From Chryseobacterium antibioticum (lineage in GTDB: Bacteria > Bacteroidota > Bacteroidia > Flavobacteriales > Weeksellaceae): DNA of 64,000 nucleotides. The first letter of the stretch is position 1, and each line of letters starts with the position of its first letter. Under the pieces are notes generated by a model that saw only the letters and a program-made list of their open reading frames with translations, searched no databases and was not told the DNA's origin. The translations under genes were made by a program, and so were the position numbers. Shown here in pieces: positions 1 to 9,150 of the stretch. The stretch covers positions 62,001-126,000 of the forward strand of contig NZ_JABBGI010000007.1 in NCBI RefSeq assembly GCF_012927325.1, given 5' to 3'.

Positions 1-200
1 TCTTCATCACTGATTTTAAACTGAGCCATTGGCCCAAAACCGGTATTCACACCATATATTACTTTGTTTTTTGAAAATTCCTTTAAAAACTGAAAACTTG
101 TTTCCACTCTGTCTAAAAGTGATTCGTCCAGTTCAATTTTTTCATTCTCAATGATAATTTTTTGAAAATCCTTCAGTTCTAAAAAGTTATTTATTTTCAT
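1..200 (-). CDS. Aromatic amino acid ammonia-lyase (HAL/PAL family), N-terminal part, cut by window edge
   Basis: The complement strand reads an open frame of 66 codons from an ATG at 200 down to the window edge. It contains IYGVNTGFGPMAQ (about residues 50-62), the N-terminal signature of histidine/phenylalanine/tyrosine ammonia-lyases; the MIO-forming Ala-Ser-Gly lies outside the window. The family eliminates ammonia from an aromatic amino acid. The divergent neighbour is a flavin-dependent halogenase-like gene, and that pairing is known from flexirubin pigment clusters, where a tyrosine ammonia-lyase supplies the coumarate starter. A tyrosine lyase is therefore more likely than a degradative HutH, but this is inferred from context only. 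About 440 further residues are expected beyond the edge. Confidence 0.8.
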   Translation of the reverse strand, partial: MKINNFLELKDFQKIIIENEKIELDESLLDRVETSFQFLKEFSKNKVIYGVNTGFGPMAQFKISDE

Positions 201-220
201 CAATTAAAAGTAATAGTTGC

Positions 221-258
221 TAATTTTGTAAAATATTAATTAATTGTCACTAATTTTG
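221..258 (+). promoter_or_regulatory. Promoter -7 elements in the divergent lyase/halogenase spacer
   Basis: The octamer TAATTTTG occurs twice, at 221-228 and 251-258, matching the Bacteroidota -7 consensus TANNTTTG. The second copy lies 40 nt before the halogenase-like ATG and is the better candidate. No clear -33 box was seen. The only support is the motif match. Confidence 0.45.
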
Positions 259-297
259 CGGCAAAGATAGAAGTTATTATTAAAATAAAAAATCAAG

Positions 298-1554
298 ATG
301 GGCAAAGAATTTGTTGATGTTCTCGTAATCGGGGCTGGGCCTTCCGGATGCGTATCTTCTTCATACTTAAAGAAGAACAATATCAACGTAAAAGTTGTTG
401 AAAAGACAAAATTTCCAAGGCTGGTTGTTGGTGAAAGCTTAATTCCCAGAGTAATGGATCATTTTGACGAGGCCGGACTTTTTCCTGCTTTAGATAAAAT
501 GGGCTTTGAAAAAAAGCTGGGAGCCCGTTTTTTAAGAGGCAATGAAGTTTGCATTTTTGATTTTAGTGACAAGTTCGGGGAAGGCTGGGACTGGACCTGG
601 CAGGTTCCGAGAGCTGATTTTGATGATACTCTGGCCCAGGAAGTGATCAAAAAAGGCATTGACCTGGAATTCGAGACCGAAGTTATTGATATCCAATTCA
701 ATGGAACAGACTCTATCACTACGGTAAAAACCAAGGACGGCGAAACAAAAGAGATTCATTCGAAATTTGTCATAGATTCAAGTGGCTATGGAAGAGTACT
801 GCCACGACTTCTTGATCTTGAAAAGCCTTCAAAACTGTCTCCCCATTCTGCTATTTTTGCCCACGTAGAAGATATTAACAGGGAAGAAGGCGAGGAAGGA
901 ACTTTGATTTCTTTTGATATTATTGAAACGGAGGTCTGGCTTTGGGTTATTCCTTTTTCTAATGGAAATACGAGTATAGGAATTGTAGGACCTACGGAAT
1001 ATATTGATCAGCTGTCTGAAAATGGTGATCCCGCAGAAGCTTTAAGAAAAGCGATTTCTCTTTCTGATTATTATGTAAAACGTTTTGGAAATGTAGATTT
1101 CCTTTTTGAGCCAAGACATCTGAAAGATTATTCATGTTCGGTGAAGCAACTATTTGGAGAAGGATATGCCCTTACGGGAAATGCGTCTGAATTCCTTGAT
1201 CCGGTTTTCTCATCGGGAATGGCCTTTGCCACGGAATCTGGGATGCTTGCCGCGAAACTGGCTTTAAGACAGCTTAATGGCGAGAAAATCGACTGGCAGA
1301 AAGAGTATGCAGATTATATCCTTTATGGTGTAGATGTTTTCACGACCTATGTAAAAGAATGGTACACGGGAAATCTTCAGGAACTTTTCTTCCACAGACC
1401 TGAAAATGAAGATGTCAAGAGAAAAATCTGTGCTGTACTCGCAGGATATGTCTGGAATAAAGACAATCCTTTTGTGAGAAAGCATGATACAGCTATTAAA
1501 AACCTTGCGAATCTTATTAAGCTTGAAAGACAGCAGCAGCAAGAACAATCATAA
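298..1554 (+). CDS. Flavin-dependent halogenase-like FAD oxidoreductase (flexirubin-type)
   Basis: 418 aa. The N-terminal Rossmann motif GAGPSG is at residues 12-17, followed by GESLIP at 45-50, typical of the tryptophan-halogenase/geranylgeranyl-reductase superfamily. The segment WLWVIP at 214-219 fits the WxWxIP signature used to mark FADH2-dependent halogenases. A late GYALTGNASEFLDPVFSSG stretch matches the FAD-binding end of the fold. The family uses reduced flavin and oxygen to halogenate or hydroxylate aromatic rings. Next to an ammonia-lyase, the likely substrate is the aryl end of a flexirubin-type pigment. Whether it truly chlorinates cannot be told from sequence, because relatives with both motifs include hydroxylases. 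The ATG at 298 puts the Rossmann strand at the usual distance from the N-terminus. Confidence 0.8.
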   Translation: MGKEFVDVLVIGAGPSGCVSSSYLKKNNINVKVVEKTKFPRLVVGESLIPRVMDHFDEAGLFPALDKMGFEKKLGARFLRGNEVCIFDFSDKFGEGWDWTWQVPRADFDDTLAQEVIKKGIDLEFETEVIDIQFNGTDSITTVKTKDGETKEIHSKFVIDSSGYGRVLPRLLDLEKPSKLSPHSAIFAHVEDINREEGEEGTLISFDIIETEVWLWVIPFSNGNTSIGIVGPTEYIDQLSENGDPAEALRKAISLSDYYVKRFGNVDFLFEPRHLKDYSCSVKQLFGEGYALTGNASEFLDPVFSSGMAFATESGMLAAKLALRQLNGEKIDWQKEYADYILYGVDVFTTYVKEWYTGNLQELFFHRPENEDVKRKICAVLAGYVWNKDNPFVRKHDTAIKNLANLIKLERQQQQEQS

Positions 1555-1586
1555 AAAAACGGTCTGAACATTCAGACCGTTTTTTG
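1553..1586. terminator. Bidirectional rho-independent terminator
   Basis: A perfect hairpin, AAACGGTCTGAA / TTCAGACCGTTT with a 3-nt loop, is flanked by A-runs and T-runs. It lies between the convergent halogenase-like and secreted-protein genes and can stop transcription from both sides. Confidence 0.9.
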
Positions 1587-1588
1587 TT

Positions 1589-2194
1589 TTATTTAACCGC
1601 TTTTTTGATTTCTGTGCCTAGCTTCTTTCCTGTGATTTCATATGCTGCAGCAATTCTGCCATATTCCCATGAAAAATCTTTATTCATCTTTTTCCCCTGA
1701 ATTTTATCAGCCTGTAATCTCATTACGACTTTCGAAGGATTATCAGTTTCTACAAAGGTAAGATCTGAAGTTAATTTCGCTTCCTGTGATCCTATCATTC
1801 CACCGTACCATCCTGCATAGATCCATTTTGCATCAATGATTAAGGTATATTTTGCTTTGACATCATTTTTAAATGTTATTTTTTTTGATTTGCTGTTGAT
1901 ACCTTTAAAGAAATACCCTATATATTCTTCAGTTTTAAATTTCTCCCACTGAAAAATCCAGTTTTTCCAAACGGCTTCATTTTTTTTAGCGATAATATCT
2001 TTTTCTCTGTTTTCAAGGTACTGTGCTTCGGTAAAATTTTTCTCCTGATACACAGCATTATCAAATTTAAGCTGAACATTCACTTCAGTCTGATCCTTTA
2101 AGAAATCAAAATTCCCTGATTCGAAATTAATTTGATTCTGAGCAAAAGATGTTGTTGCAATTGCCATAAACAATAGCAAAAATAATTTTTTCAT
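1589..2194 (-). CDS. Secreted protein of unknown function
   Basis: 201 aa. It starts with a clear Sec signal peptide (MKKLFLLLFMAIATTSFAQ, cleavage after the SFA-Q site). The mature part is lysine-rich with alternating beta-type segments such as KAKYTLIIDAKWIYAGWYGG and no cysteine. I recognise no family. The order of strands and the late KVVMRLQADKIQGKK stretch recall small periplasmic proteins that are common and uncharacterised in Chryseobacterium. It is transcribed separately from the ligase gene upstream (92-nt gap). Periplasmic or outer-membrane-associated location is inferred from the signal peptide alone. Confidence 0.7.
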   Translation of the reverse strand: MKKLFLLLFMAIATTSFAQNQINFESGNFDFLKDQTEVNVQLKFDNAVYQEKNFTEAQYLENREKDIIAKKNEAVWKNWIFQWEKFKTEEYIGYFFKGINSKSKKITFKNDVKAKYTLIIDAKWIYAGWYGGMIGSQEAKLTSDLTFVETDNPSKVVMRLQADKIQGKKMNKDFSWEYGRIAAAYEITGKKLGTEIKKAVK

Positions 2195-2286
2195 GATTTA
2201 TAATTTTCTAAAATTTAAGTTTTCAAATATATCATTAAAAAGCAATTCTCCTAGACTGCCCTTTTATTTTTCTTTGTAGTGAGAAG

Positions 2287-3579
2287 TTATCTCAAATCTA
2301 TAAACGTAATCGGTTTTCTGCTATTGGGATTAAAAACAGTTTTGGACAAAATATCAAAATCTACGATTTCAATTTTAGGACTTACCCTCAGTTTGGCGCG
2401 GAAGTGGTCCCGGACTTCATTCATGAAGGTTTCATGATCCTGCTCTGTGCTTAATCTGATGATAATTTCGTCCAACCCGATTTCATTAGACTGAATAACG
2501 ATCTGATAGCATAAAATAGTATTGAAATCATTTAAAATATCGTTCATAGCAGGCGGATACAGCGTAGTTCCTTTGTATTTGATCATTTGCTGTTTCCGGC
2601 CAACAACCGGTCCCAGCCTCATGGTATTTCTGCCGCAGCCACATGGTTCGTGATGCGCTTTTACAATATCTCCTGTTTTGAAACGAAGCAAAGGAATTGC
2701 CTCAACCCCTAAAGTCGTGATTGTCAGCTCACCATTTTCTCCTTCTTCAACTGGATTTTCGTTATCATCCAAAATTTCCGTGATAATCAGTTCCGGATGA
2801 TGATGTCCTCCGATCTGAAATTCACATTCCGTGAACGCTGTGCTCATTTCTGTGGAAGCGTAGGTTGAGAATAATTTAATATCCCATTTTTCTTTGATTT
2901 TCTGCGAAAGAATATTGTCCGTAAAATCCTGGTTTTTGATACTCTCACCGATGCATACCGCTCCATAAACACTGGAATTTTTATAATCTACTCCATGTTT
3001 TTCAGCATAATCGATCATTTTCAAAAGGAAAGAAGGAACTGTGATCAGATATTTGGGTTTGTATCTGAAGATAGAATCCCATTGCAACTCCGGAACACCA
3101 GGCCCCATCCTTACCACACTGGCGCCCATTTTTCTCAATCCCAGAAAGTAAGCCAGACCTGCCATAAATCTTTTGTCGATCGTAGTGACCATCTGTACAA
3201 CATCTCCTTTCCGGATTCCTGCACAAACAAAGGAAATTGCTTCATTGTAGGCCAATCTTTCAAGATCACTATCAGAGAGTCCGAAAGTTACCGGATCTCC
3301 CAAGGTTCCTGAAGTGGTGCTGTAGTCTACAATTTTATCCGGTGAAATACAGAAAAAATCGTCGTTATGCTGCTGCAGATCATTCTTTGAGGTAGTAGGG
3401 ATTTTCTGCAGATCTTCCAGAGTTTGGATATCAGTAATATGGATATTGTTTTCTTTAAACAATTTCTGGTAAAAAGGTGAATTGTTTTCAAGATAAACCA
3501 CAAGTTCCCGAAGCTTATGTTCCTGAAACTTTTTGATATCCTGAAGGTCTGATTTTTCGATAGCCGGATAGAATTCCAA
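2287..3579 (-). CDS. PaaK-like adenylate-forming ligase (phenylacetate-CoA ligase family)
   Basis: 430 aa, the usual PaaK length. The ATP-binding loop YSTTSGTLGDP is at residues 86-96. STYASTEMSTAF, RFKTGDIVKAHH and the C-terminal GRKQQMIKYKGTTLYP block follow in the order expected of the ANL superfamily. A Cys-x-Cys-Gly motif (CGCGRN) sits before the hinge, as in many PaaK homologues. The family activates aryl or acyl acids as adenylates and transfers them to CoA or a carrier protein. Such ligases occur in aryl polyene/flexirubin loci, and this one lies close to the lyase and halogenase-like genes, so activation of a cinnamate-type starter is plausible but unproven. A catabolic phenylacetate role is less likely because no paa genes are nearby. 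Confidence 0.75.
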   Translation of the reverse strand: MEFYPAIEKSDLQDIKKFQEHKLRELVVYLENNSPFYQKLFKENNIHITDIQTLEDLQKIPTTSKNDLQQHNDDFFCISPDKIVDYSTTSGTLGDPVTFGLSDSDLERLAYNEAISFVCAGIRKGDVVQMVTTIDKRFMAGLAYFLGLRKMGASVVRMGPGVPELQWDSIFRYKPKYLITVPSFLLKMIDYAEKHGVDYKNSSVYGAVCIGESIKNQDFTDNILSQKIKEKWDIKLFSTYASTEMSTAFTECEFQIGGHHHPELIITEILDDNENPVEEGENGELTITTLGVEAIPLLRFKTGDIVKAHHEPCGCGRNTMRLGPVVGRKQQMIKYKGTTLYPPAMNDILNDFNTILCYQIVIQSNEIGLDEIIIRLSTEQDHETFMNEVRDHFRAKLRVSPKIEIVDFDILSKTVFNPNSRKPITFIDLR

Positions 3580-3667
3580 TGATGTTGATTTTAAGGAACA
3601 AATTTATTTAATTAAAATTAAAAGATTGAATGATTAAAAAATTAAAAAATTCGAGCCCGTAATAATC

Positions 3668-5380
3668 TTAACGTTGAAAGGTAAATGTTTGTGTATTTGT
3701 ATTTCCAGCCGTATTGATCGTTGTTACTTTTAAAGTATGCAAACCTGAAGCTTTGGGACATTTTTCATCAAAAATATAGACAAAATCATCTTTCATACGG
3801 GCAAAACGAAGCCATTTTCCATCCAGTTCTGCACGGAATGATATGATATCCCCAATTTTAGTTTTTCCACTCAATCTTAAAGTACTGCTGTTGATCAGTG
3901 CTCCCTCCTTCCAGCCTGGAGAAACAGACGGCACACTCTGATCCAGCAGAAGTGTTGCAGTGCCTAATCTGTTAAATTCTGACTCCATCCTGTCACCATT
4001 CCATTTTCCTTGGACGACATTGGTGTCACTTCCATAATCTAAAAGAACAACCACTTTTCCTTTTTCTTCATTGGTGAGCTTCCGGTTGGGTCTTATTTTT
4101 AAAGTATAATAATCATGAACGGGGATATAGGGAGACTGCAAAACAATCGTATTTGAAACTCCATCAGCATTGGTATTTGATTTTTCAGACATTTGAAAAT
4201 TCACGGCATCATAAACGGCAGCCTTACTGAAATTGATTTCAGCATTTTCTGTAGTGACCGTTTTCCCTTCATTAGCCTTTACCATTTTATTGGTCGGAGA
4301 AGTCTGATCTGAAGTTTTATTGAACTTAACTTTTGTTTTCAGTCGGCTTGTATTTCCATTGACATCTTGTAAAACAATTTCAATCGTATGAACATTTTCG
4401 TCCTTAAGATTAATAATTCCGTTTAAATCAGGCAGACTGTAATTTTTCAATTTCATTCCCGGCAAAGAAGATAAGTGCTGGATGCTCATTTTATCTTTTA
4501 TAAACTTAGGATAGTCTATACAGCCATTGATATAACGCGTATCATCATAACTCACTTTATCAATGGAAAAGCTATAAATCACCTGATCATCCATCCGTAA
4601 TTCTGCATGATAAATCCCAAGATTAAATCCCTGGTTGGCCTTATCCACAGCTTTAATCGCCAAACTGATCTCTGGTGAACTGACCTGAACTATATCAGTG
4701 GTGTATGTACTTCCTGTCTTTTTAACAGCAATTCCGTTGGCTCCGGGTTCATAGGTACTGAAACGGCGATCATACCAGTAAAGCCCACTAATAATTGGTG
4801 CAATACTATCCGGAATATTAAAACCAAAAAGCAACGGATTGATGCATTCTTCCGTTTTTGTATCTCTTATCTCAAAATGTAAATGCGGTCCGGCTGAACC
4901 TCCGGTATTTCCACTTAAAGCAATGAGCTGCCCTTTGGTTACCGGAAACTGTCCGGGAGAGAAAGTGATATCCTGTTCCCATTTTTCGTCTTTATACTGT
5001 TTTTCTTTTACAAATTCATCCAGTTTGTCATAATATTTATTGAGATGGGCATACAGCGTGGTATACCCATTCGGATGGGTAATGTACACGGCATTTCCAA
5101 AGCCATATCGCTCCACTTTTATCCTGCTTACATAACCATCTGCAGCAGCAAGAACCGACAGATTTTCCTGGCTGTTGGTTCGTAAATCCAATCCCATGTG
5201 AAAATGATTGGAACGTACAGCTCCAAAGTTGGCGGCCAGTTGCATCGGAATATTCAGAGGGTTCCGGAAATAATTTTGCGGATAGTTTTTCTGAGCTTTT
5301 ATTGTGAAAGCATTGATGAATAAAATGATCACTAGAAGTTTGCAAAAAATATTCATGCATTGTTTGGTTTGGGGATTCAT
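3668..5380 (-). CDS. M23 family peptidase with C-terminal extension
   Basis: 570 aa. After a signal peptide, the LytM/peptidase M23 domain spans about residues 40-185. The zinc ligands and active-site residues are visible: H61 and D65 (HMGLD), H112 (YAHL) and H166/H168 (HLHFE). Such enzymes cut peptidoglycan cross-bridges in the periplasm. The remaining 380 residues look like beta-sandwich modules of unknown role, with a linker rich in Lys, Asn and Thr around 360. Family members of this length are common in Bacteroidota. A second ATG at 5356 gives a more natural signal peptide (MNIFCKLLVIILF...) than the first Met, so the true start may be 5356. Confidence 0.85.
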   Translation of the reverse strand: MNPQTKQCMNIFCKLLVIILFINAFTIKAQKNYPQNYFRNPLNIPMQLAANFGAVRSNHFHMGLDLRTNSQENLSVLAAADGYVSRIKVERYGFGNAVYITHPNGYTTLYAHLNKYYDKLDEFVKEKQYKDEKWEQDITFSPGQFPVTKGQLIALSGNTGGSAGPHLHFEIRDTKTEECINPLLFGFNIPDSIAPIISGLYWYDRRFSTYEPGANGIAVKKTGSTYTTDIVQVSSPEISLAIKAVDKANQGFNLGIYHAELRMDDQVIYSFSIDKVSYDDTRYINGCIDYPKFIKDKMSIQHLSSLPGMKLKNYSLPDLNGIINLKDENVHTIEIVLQDVNGNTSRLKTKVKFNKTSDQTSPTNKMVKANEGKTVTTENAEINFSKAAVYDAVNFQMSEKSNTNADGVSNTIVLQSPYIPVHDYYTLKIRPNRKLTNEEKGKVVVLLDYGSDTNVVQGKWNGDRMESEFNRLGTATLLLDQSVPSVSPGWKEGALINSSTLRLSGKTKIGDIISFRAELDGKWLRFARMKDDFVYIFDEKCPKASGLHTLKVTTINTAGNTNTQTFTFQR

Positions 5381-5382
5381 TT

Positions 5383-5701
5383 CAATTTACAACATTTTAA
5401 ATAATGAAGTGGCAGAATCTTCTATTATTTAGGTTTTGGCTAAAACCAGAGACGAAACCTGTCTTTTTAAAGCGGGTTAAAACCCTCTCCTCTTGAATAA
5501 AACCGTCATAAAAACTTGATAAAAACAGTGACAAAAATTGACCCATTCACCACTCACCATTCACTTCTGCCCTCTTTCTTCATTTATATTTCTGAAATTG
5601 AACTTTTTAATAGATATAAGCTAAATAAAACATATATTATAAACCGACAAAATTTAGTAAATTTGCAGACTTAATTAATCAACGATATTGAGATATTTAC
5701 A
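5383..5701 (+). promoter_or_regulatory. Divergent spacer with ileS promoter
   Basis: This 319-nt gap separates the M23 gene and ileS. TAAATTTG at 5658-5665 matches the Bacteroidota -7 element and lies 36 nt before the ileS ATG. No T-box-like or other RNA structure was recognised in the rest, which is plain AT-rich sequence. Confidence 0.5.
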
Positions 5702-8700
5702 ATGAGCCAATTTAAAGAATACAAAAACCTCAACCTTATTGACATAGCCGAGAATGTTTCGGAGTTTTGGAAACAGAATAAAACGTTCAGTAAAAGTGTT
5801 GAGATTCGCGAGGGTAATACCGAGTTTGTTTTTTATGAAGGACCGCCTTCAGCAAACGGTATGCCCGGAATTCACCACGTTATGGCCAGAGCATTAAAGG
5901 ATATTTTTTGTCGTTACCAGACTCAAAACGGAAAACAGGTTTTCCGTAAGGCGGGTTGGGATACACACGGACTTCCTGTGGAACTGGGCGTAGAAAAAGA
6001 ATTAGGAATTACTAAAGAGGATATTGGCAAAAAAATCTCTATTGAAGACTACAATAAAGCTTGTCGTGAAGCGGTAATGCTATATACAGACGTATGGAAT
6101 GACCTTACGGAAAAGATCGGATACTGGGTAGATCTTGAAGATCCGTACATCACGTATAAGTCAAAATATATGGAGACGGTTTGGTGGTTGCTGAAGCAAT
6201 TGTACAGTAAAGAATTATTGTACAAAGGGTACACCATTCAGCCTTATTCTCCAAAAGCAGGAACAGGACTTTCTTCTGCGGAATTAAATATGCCGGGAAC
6301 TTATCATGATGTTTCTGATACTACCGTTGTAGCTCAGTTTAAAGTAAAGAAAGAATCTTCTGACTTATTTAGTGATGTTGAAGGAGACGTAAGCATTCTT
6401 GCCTGGACGACAACTCCATGGACCTTGCCATCCAACACAGCATTAGCTGTAGGAAGAGATATTGAATATGTATTAGTTAAAACATTCAACCAATATACCT
6501 TTGAACCGATAACAATTGTTTTATCGAGAGTTCTTTTGCCGAAAGTTTTCGGTAAGAAATTTGCGGAAGGAACAAATGAAGATTTTGCGGGTTATACGGC
6601 AGAAAGCAAAGTGATTCCTTTCAAAGTGGTCAAAGAATTTACCGGAGAAAAATTAGCCGGAACTCAATACGAGCAGCTGATCCCTTGGTTTACACCTGAT
6701 GATTCCCCTGAAAAAGCTTTCAGAGTAATTTTGGGAGATTTTGTAACGACTGAGGACGGTACTGGTATTGTTCACATCGCTCCTACATTTGGTGCGGATG
6801 ATGCCCGAGTTGCAAAAGATGCAGGTATTCCTCCCATGTTGGTAAAAGACGGAAATGATAATCTGGTTCCTCTTGTAGACTTACAGGGTAAATTTATCAA
6901 AGGAGACAAAGTACCTGAAGTATTTTCAGGAAAATATATCAAAAATGAATATTACGATGACGGAACTGCTCCTGAGAAATCATGGGATGTAGAACTGGCG
7001 ATCGTTTTAAAAACGGAAAATAAAGCTTTCAAAGTAGAAAAATACGTTCACAGTTACCCACATTGCTGGAGAACTGACAAGCCGGTATTATACTATCCTT
7101 TGGATTCATGGTTTGTCAAAATGACCGCTGTAAAAGACAGATTGGTAGATTTAAACAAAGAAATTAACTGGAAACCTAAATCAACGGGAGAAGGACGTTT
7201 TGCGAACTGGATTGAAAACGTGAACGACTGGAATCTTTCCCGTTCAAGATATTGGGGAGTTCCTTTACCAATCTGGAGAACTGAAGATCTAAAAGAAGAA
7301 AAGATCATCGGATCTGTAGAGGAATTATACAACGAAATAGAGAAATCTATAGAGGCAGGATTCATGAAAGAGAATCCGTTCAAAGGTTTTGTGATCGGAA
7401 ATATGTCTGAGCAGAACTATGAATTGGTGGATCTTCATAAAAATGTGGTAGACAAAATAATTTTAGTTTCAGATTCAGGAAGTGCAATGAAACGTGAAAG
7501 CGACTTAATCGACGTTTGGTTCGATTCAGGGTCGATGCCTTACGCTCAGTTGCATTATCCTTTTGAGAATAAAGAATTAATTGACAACAATAAAGCGTTC
7601 CCGGCAGATTTTATCGCGGAAGGGGTTGACCAGACTCGTGGTTGGTTCTACACACTTCACGCAATAGGAACGGCGGTTTTTGATTCAGTTGCCTATAAAA
7701 ACGTAATGAGTAACGGGCTTGTTTTGGATAAGAACGGTCTAAAAATGTCAAAATCCAAAGGAAATGGAGTTGATCCGTTTGAAACATTAGCCGTTTATGG
7801 GCCAGATGCTACCAGATGGTATATGATCTCCAATGCCAATCCTTGGGAAAACCTGAAGTTTGACATCGAAGGTATTGACGAAGTAAGAAGAAAGTTCTTC
7901 GGAACCCTTTATAATACGTATTCATTCTTTGCATTGTATGCCAATGTAGATGGATTCAATTACAAAGAAAAAGAAGTAGAAAATCGTCCTGAAATCGACA
8001 GATGGATCCTTTCTGAGCTTAATCTTTTAATTAAAGAAGTAAAAGCATTCTACGAAGATTACGAACCGACAAGAGTCGCCAGAGCAATCAGCACATTTGT
8101 GAATGATAACCTGAGCAACTGGTACGTAAGATTATGCAGAAGACGTTTCTGGAAAGGGGATTATTCTGATGATAAAATCTCTGCTTACCAGACTTTATAT
8201 ACGTGTCTTGAAACTGTGGCGAAATTATCTGCCCCTATTGCTCCGTTCTTTATGGATCAATTGTATCAGGATCTGAATAAAGTAACAGGAAAAGAAAACT
8301 GTGAATCTGTACATTTAACAGATTTCCCTGTGGCAGACGAAAATCTGATCGATCAGGATCTGGTAGAAAAAACGCATTTGGCGCAGAACATTACCAGTAT
8401 GGTTTTCTCTTTAAGAAAGAAAGAAAATGTAAAAGTTCGCCAGCCGTTACAGAAAGTATTGGTTCCGGTTCTGGATGCTAAAACAGAAGAGCAAATTTTA
8501 GCCGTTGCAGATCTGATCAAGCAGGAAGTAAATGTTAAAGAACTTCAGTTGATCAATGCTGAAGAAGCCTCTCATTTAATTGTAAAACAGATCAAACCGA
8601 ATTTCAAAGCATTAGGTCCTAAATTAGGAAAAGACATGAAAACGGTAGGTGGAGAAATCGCCAATCTGAATACAGAACAGATCGCCAGTCTTGAAAAAGA

Positions 8701-9091
8701 AGGAAAAATAGATATCCAGGGGTACGAGATCACACTCGATGATGTAGAGATCTCTACAAAAGACATCCCGGGATGGACGGTAACTTCCGACGGAAAAACA
8801 ACTGTGGCATTAGATTTGACGTTAACAGAAGAATTAAAATCTGAGGGTATCGCAAGGGAATTCATCAACAGAATTCAGAACTTGCGAAAAGAGAAGGACT
8901 TTGAACTGACAGACAGAATTAAAATATCCATTGAAGAAAACTCACCATTCCTTGAAGATGTTAGGAAAAATGAGGAATATATTTCATCTGAGGTCTTGTC
9001 AAATAAAATAGAAATTGTATCTTCACTTTCAAATTTTAACGAAATCGAAATAGATGAGGTTAATTTTAAGATAAATGTTGAAAAAAATTAA
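5702..9091 (+). CDS. ileS: Isoleucyl-tRNA synthetase, IleRS2-like, with GIHH signature
   Basis: 1129 aa, longer than the roughly 940 aa of E. coli-type enzymes and like eukaryote-type IleRS2. The Rossmann core opens with EGPPSANGMPGIHH. The class I HIGH motif (H-x-G-H) is replaced by G56-I57-H58-H59. The CP1 editing domain has TTTPWTLPSNTALAVG (around 235-250), and KMSKS is at 681-685. The last 300 residues form the tRNA-binding region. It charges tRNA-Ile in the cytosol. The dksA-like gene follows after 59 nt and then the lspA group, a usual order in this phylum. No second ileS is in the window. Confidence 0.97.
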   Translation: MSQFKEYKNLNLIDIAENVSEFWKQNKTFSKSVEIREGNTEFVFYEGPPSANGMPGIHHVMARALKDIFCRYQTQNGKQVFRKAGWDTHGLPVELGVEKELGITKEDIGKKISIEDYNKACREAVMLYTDVWNDLTEKIGYWVDLEDPYITYKSKYMETVWWLLKQLYSKELLYKGYTIQPYSPKAGTGLSSAELNMPGTYHDVSDTTVVAQFKVKKESSDLFSDVEGDVSILAWTTTPWTLPSNTALAVGRDIEYVLVKTFNQYTFEPITIVLSRVLLPKVFGKKFAEGTNEDFAGYTAESKVIPFKVVKEFTGEKLAGTQYEQLIPWFTPDDSPEKAFRVILGDFVTTEDGTGIVHIAPTFGADDARVAKDAGIPPMLVKDGNDNLVPLVDLQGKFIKGDKVPEVFSGKYIKNEYYDDGTAPEKSWDVELAIVLKTENKAFKVEKYVHSYPHCWRTDKPVLYYPLDSWFVKMTAVKDRLVDLNKEINWKPKSTGEGRFANWIENVNDWNLSRSRYWGVPLPIWRTEDLKEEKIIGSVEELYNEIEKSIEAGFMKENPFKGFVIGNMSEQNYELVDLHKNVVDKIILVSDSGSAMKRESDLIDVWFDSGSMPYAQLHYPFENKELIDNNKAFPADFIAEGVDQTRGWFYTLHAIGTAVFDSVAYKNVMSNGLVLDKNGLKMSKSKGNGVDPFETLAVYGPDATRWYMISNANPWENLKFDIEGIDEVRRKFFGTLYNTYSFFALYANVDGFNYKEKEVENRPEIDRWILSELNLLIKEVKAFYEDYEPTRVARAISTFVNDNLSNWYVRLCRRRFWKGDYSDDKISAYQTLYTCLETVAKLSAPIAPFFMDQLYQDLNKVTGKENCESVHLTDFPVADENLIDQDLVEKTHLAQNITSMVFSLRKKENVKVRQPLQKVLVPVLDAKTEEQILAVADLIKQEVNVKELQLINAEEASHLIVKQIKPNFKALGPKLGKDMKTVGGEIANLNTEQIASLEKEGKIDIQGYEITLDDVEISTKDIPGWTVTSDGKTTVALDLTLTEELKSEGIAREFINRIQNLRKEKDFELTDRIKISIEENSPFLEDVRKNEEYISSEVLSNKIEIVSSLSNFNEIEIDEVNFKINVEKN

Positions 9092-9150
9092 CATATAGTT
9101 ATTGTTTTTTAAATTCCATTTCATAATTTTATTAAAAAAGAGAAAAGAAC

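Noticed and set aside
5383..5657. T-box or other RNA regulator upstream of ileS
   Set aside because: No specifier loop or TGGNACC antiterminator block was found, and T-boxes are not expected in this phylum.
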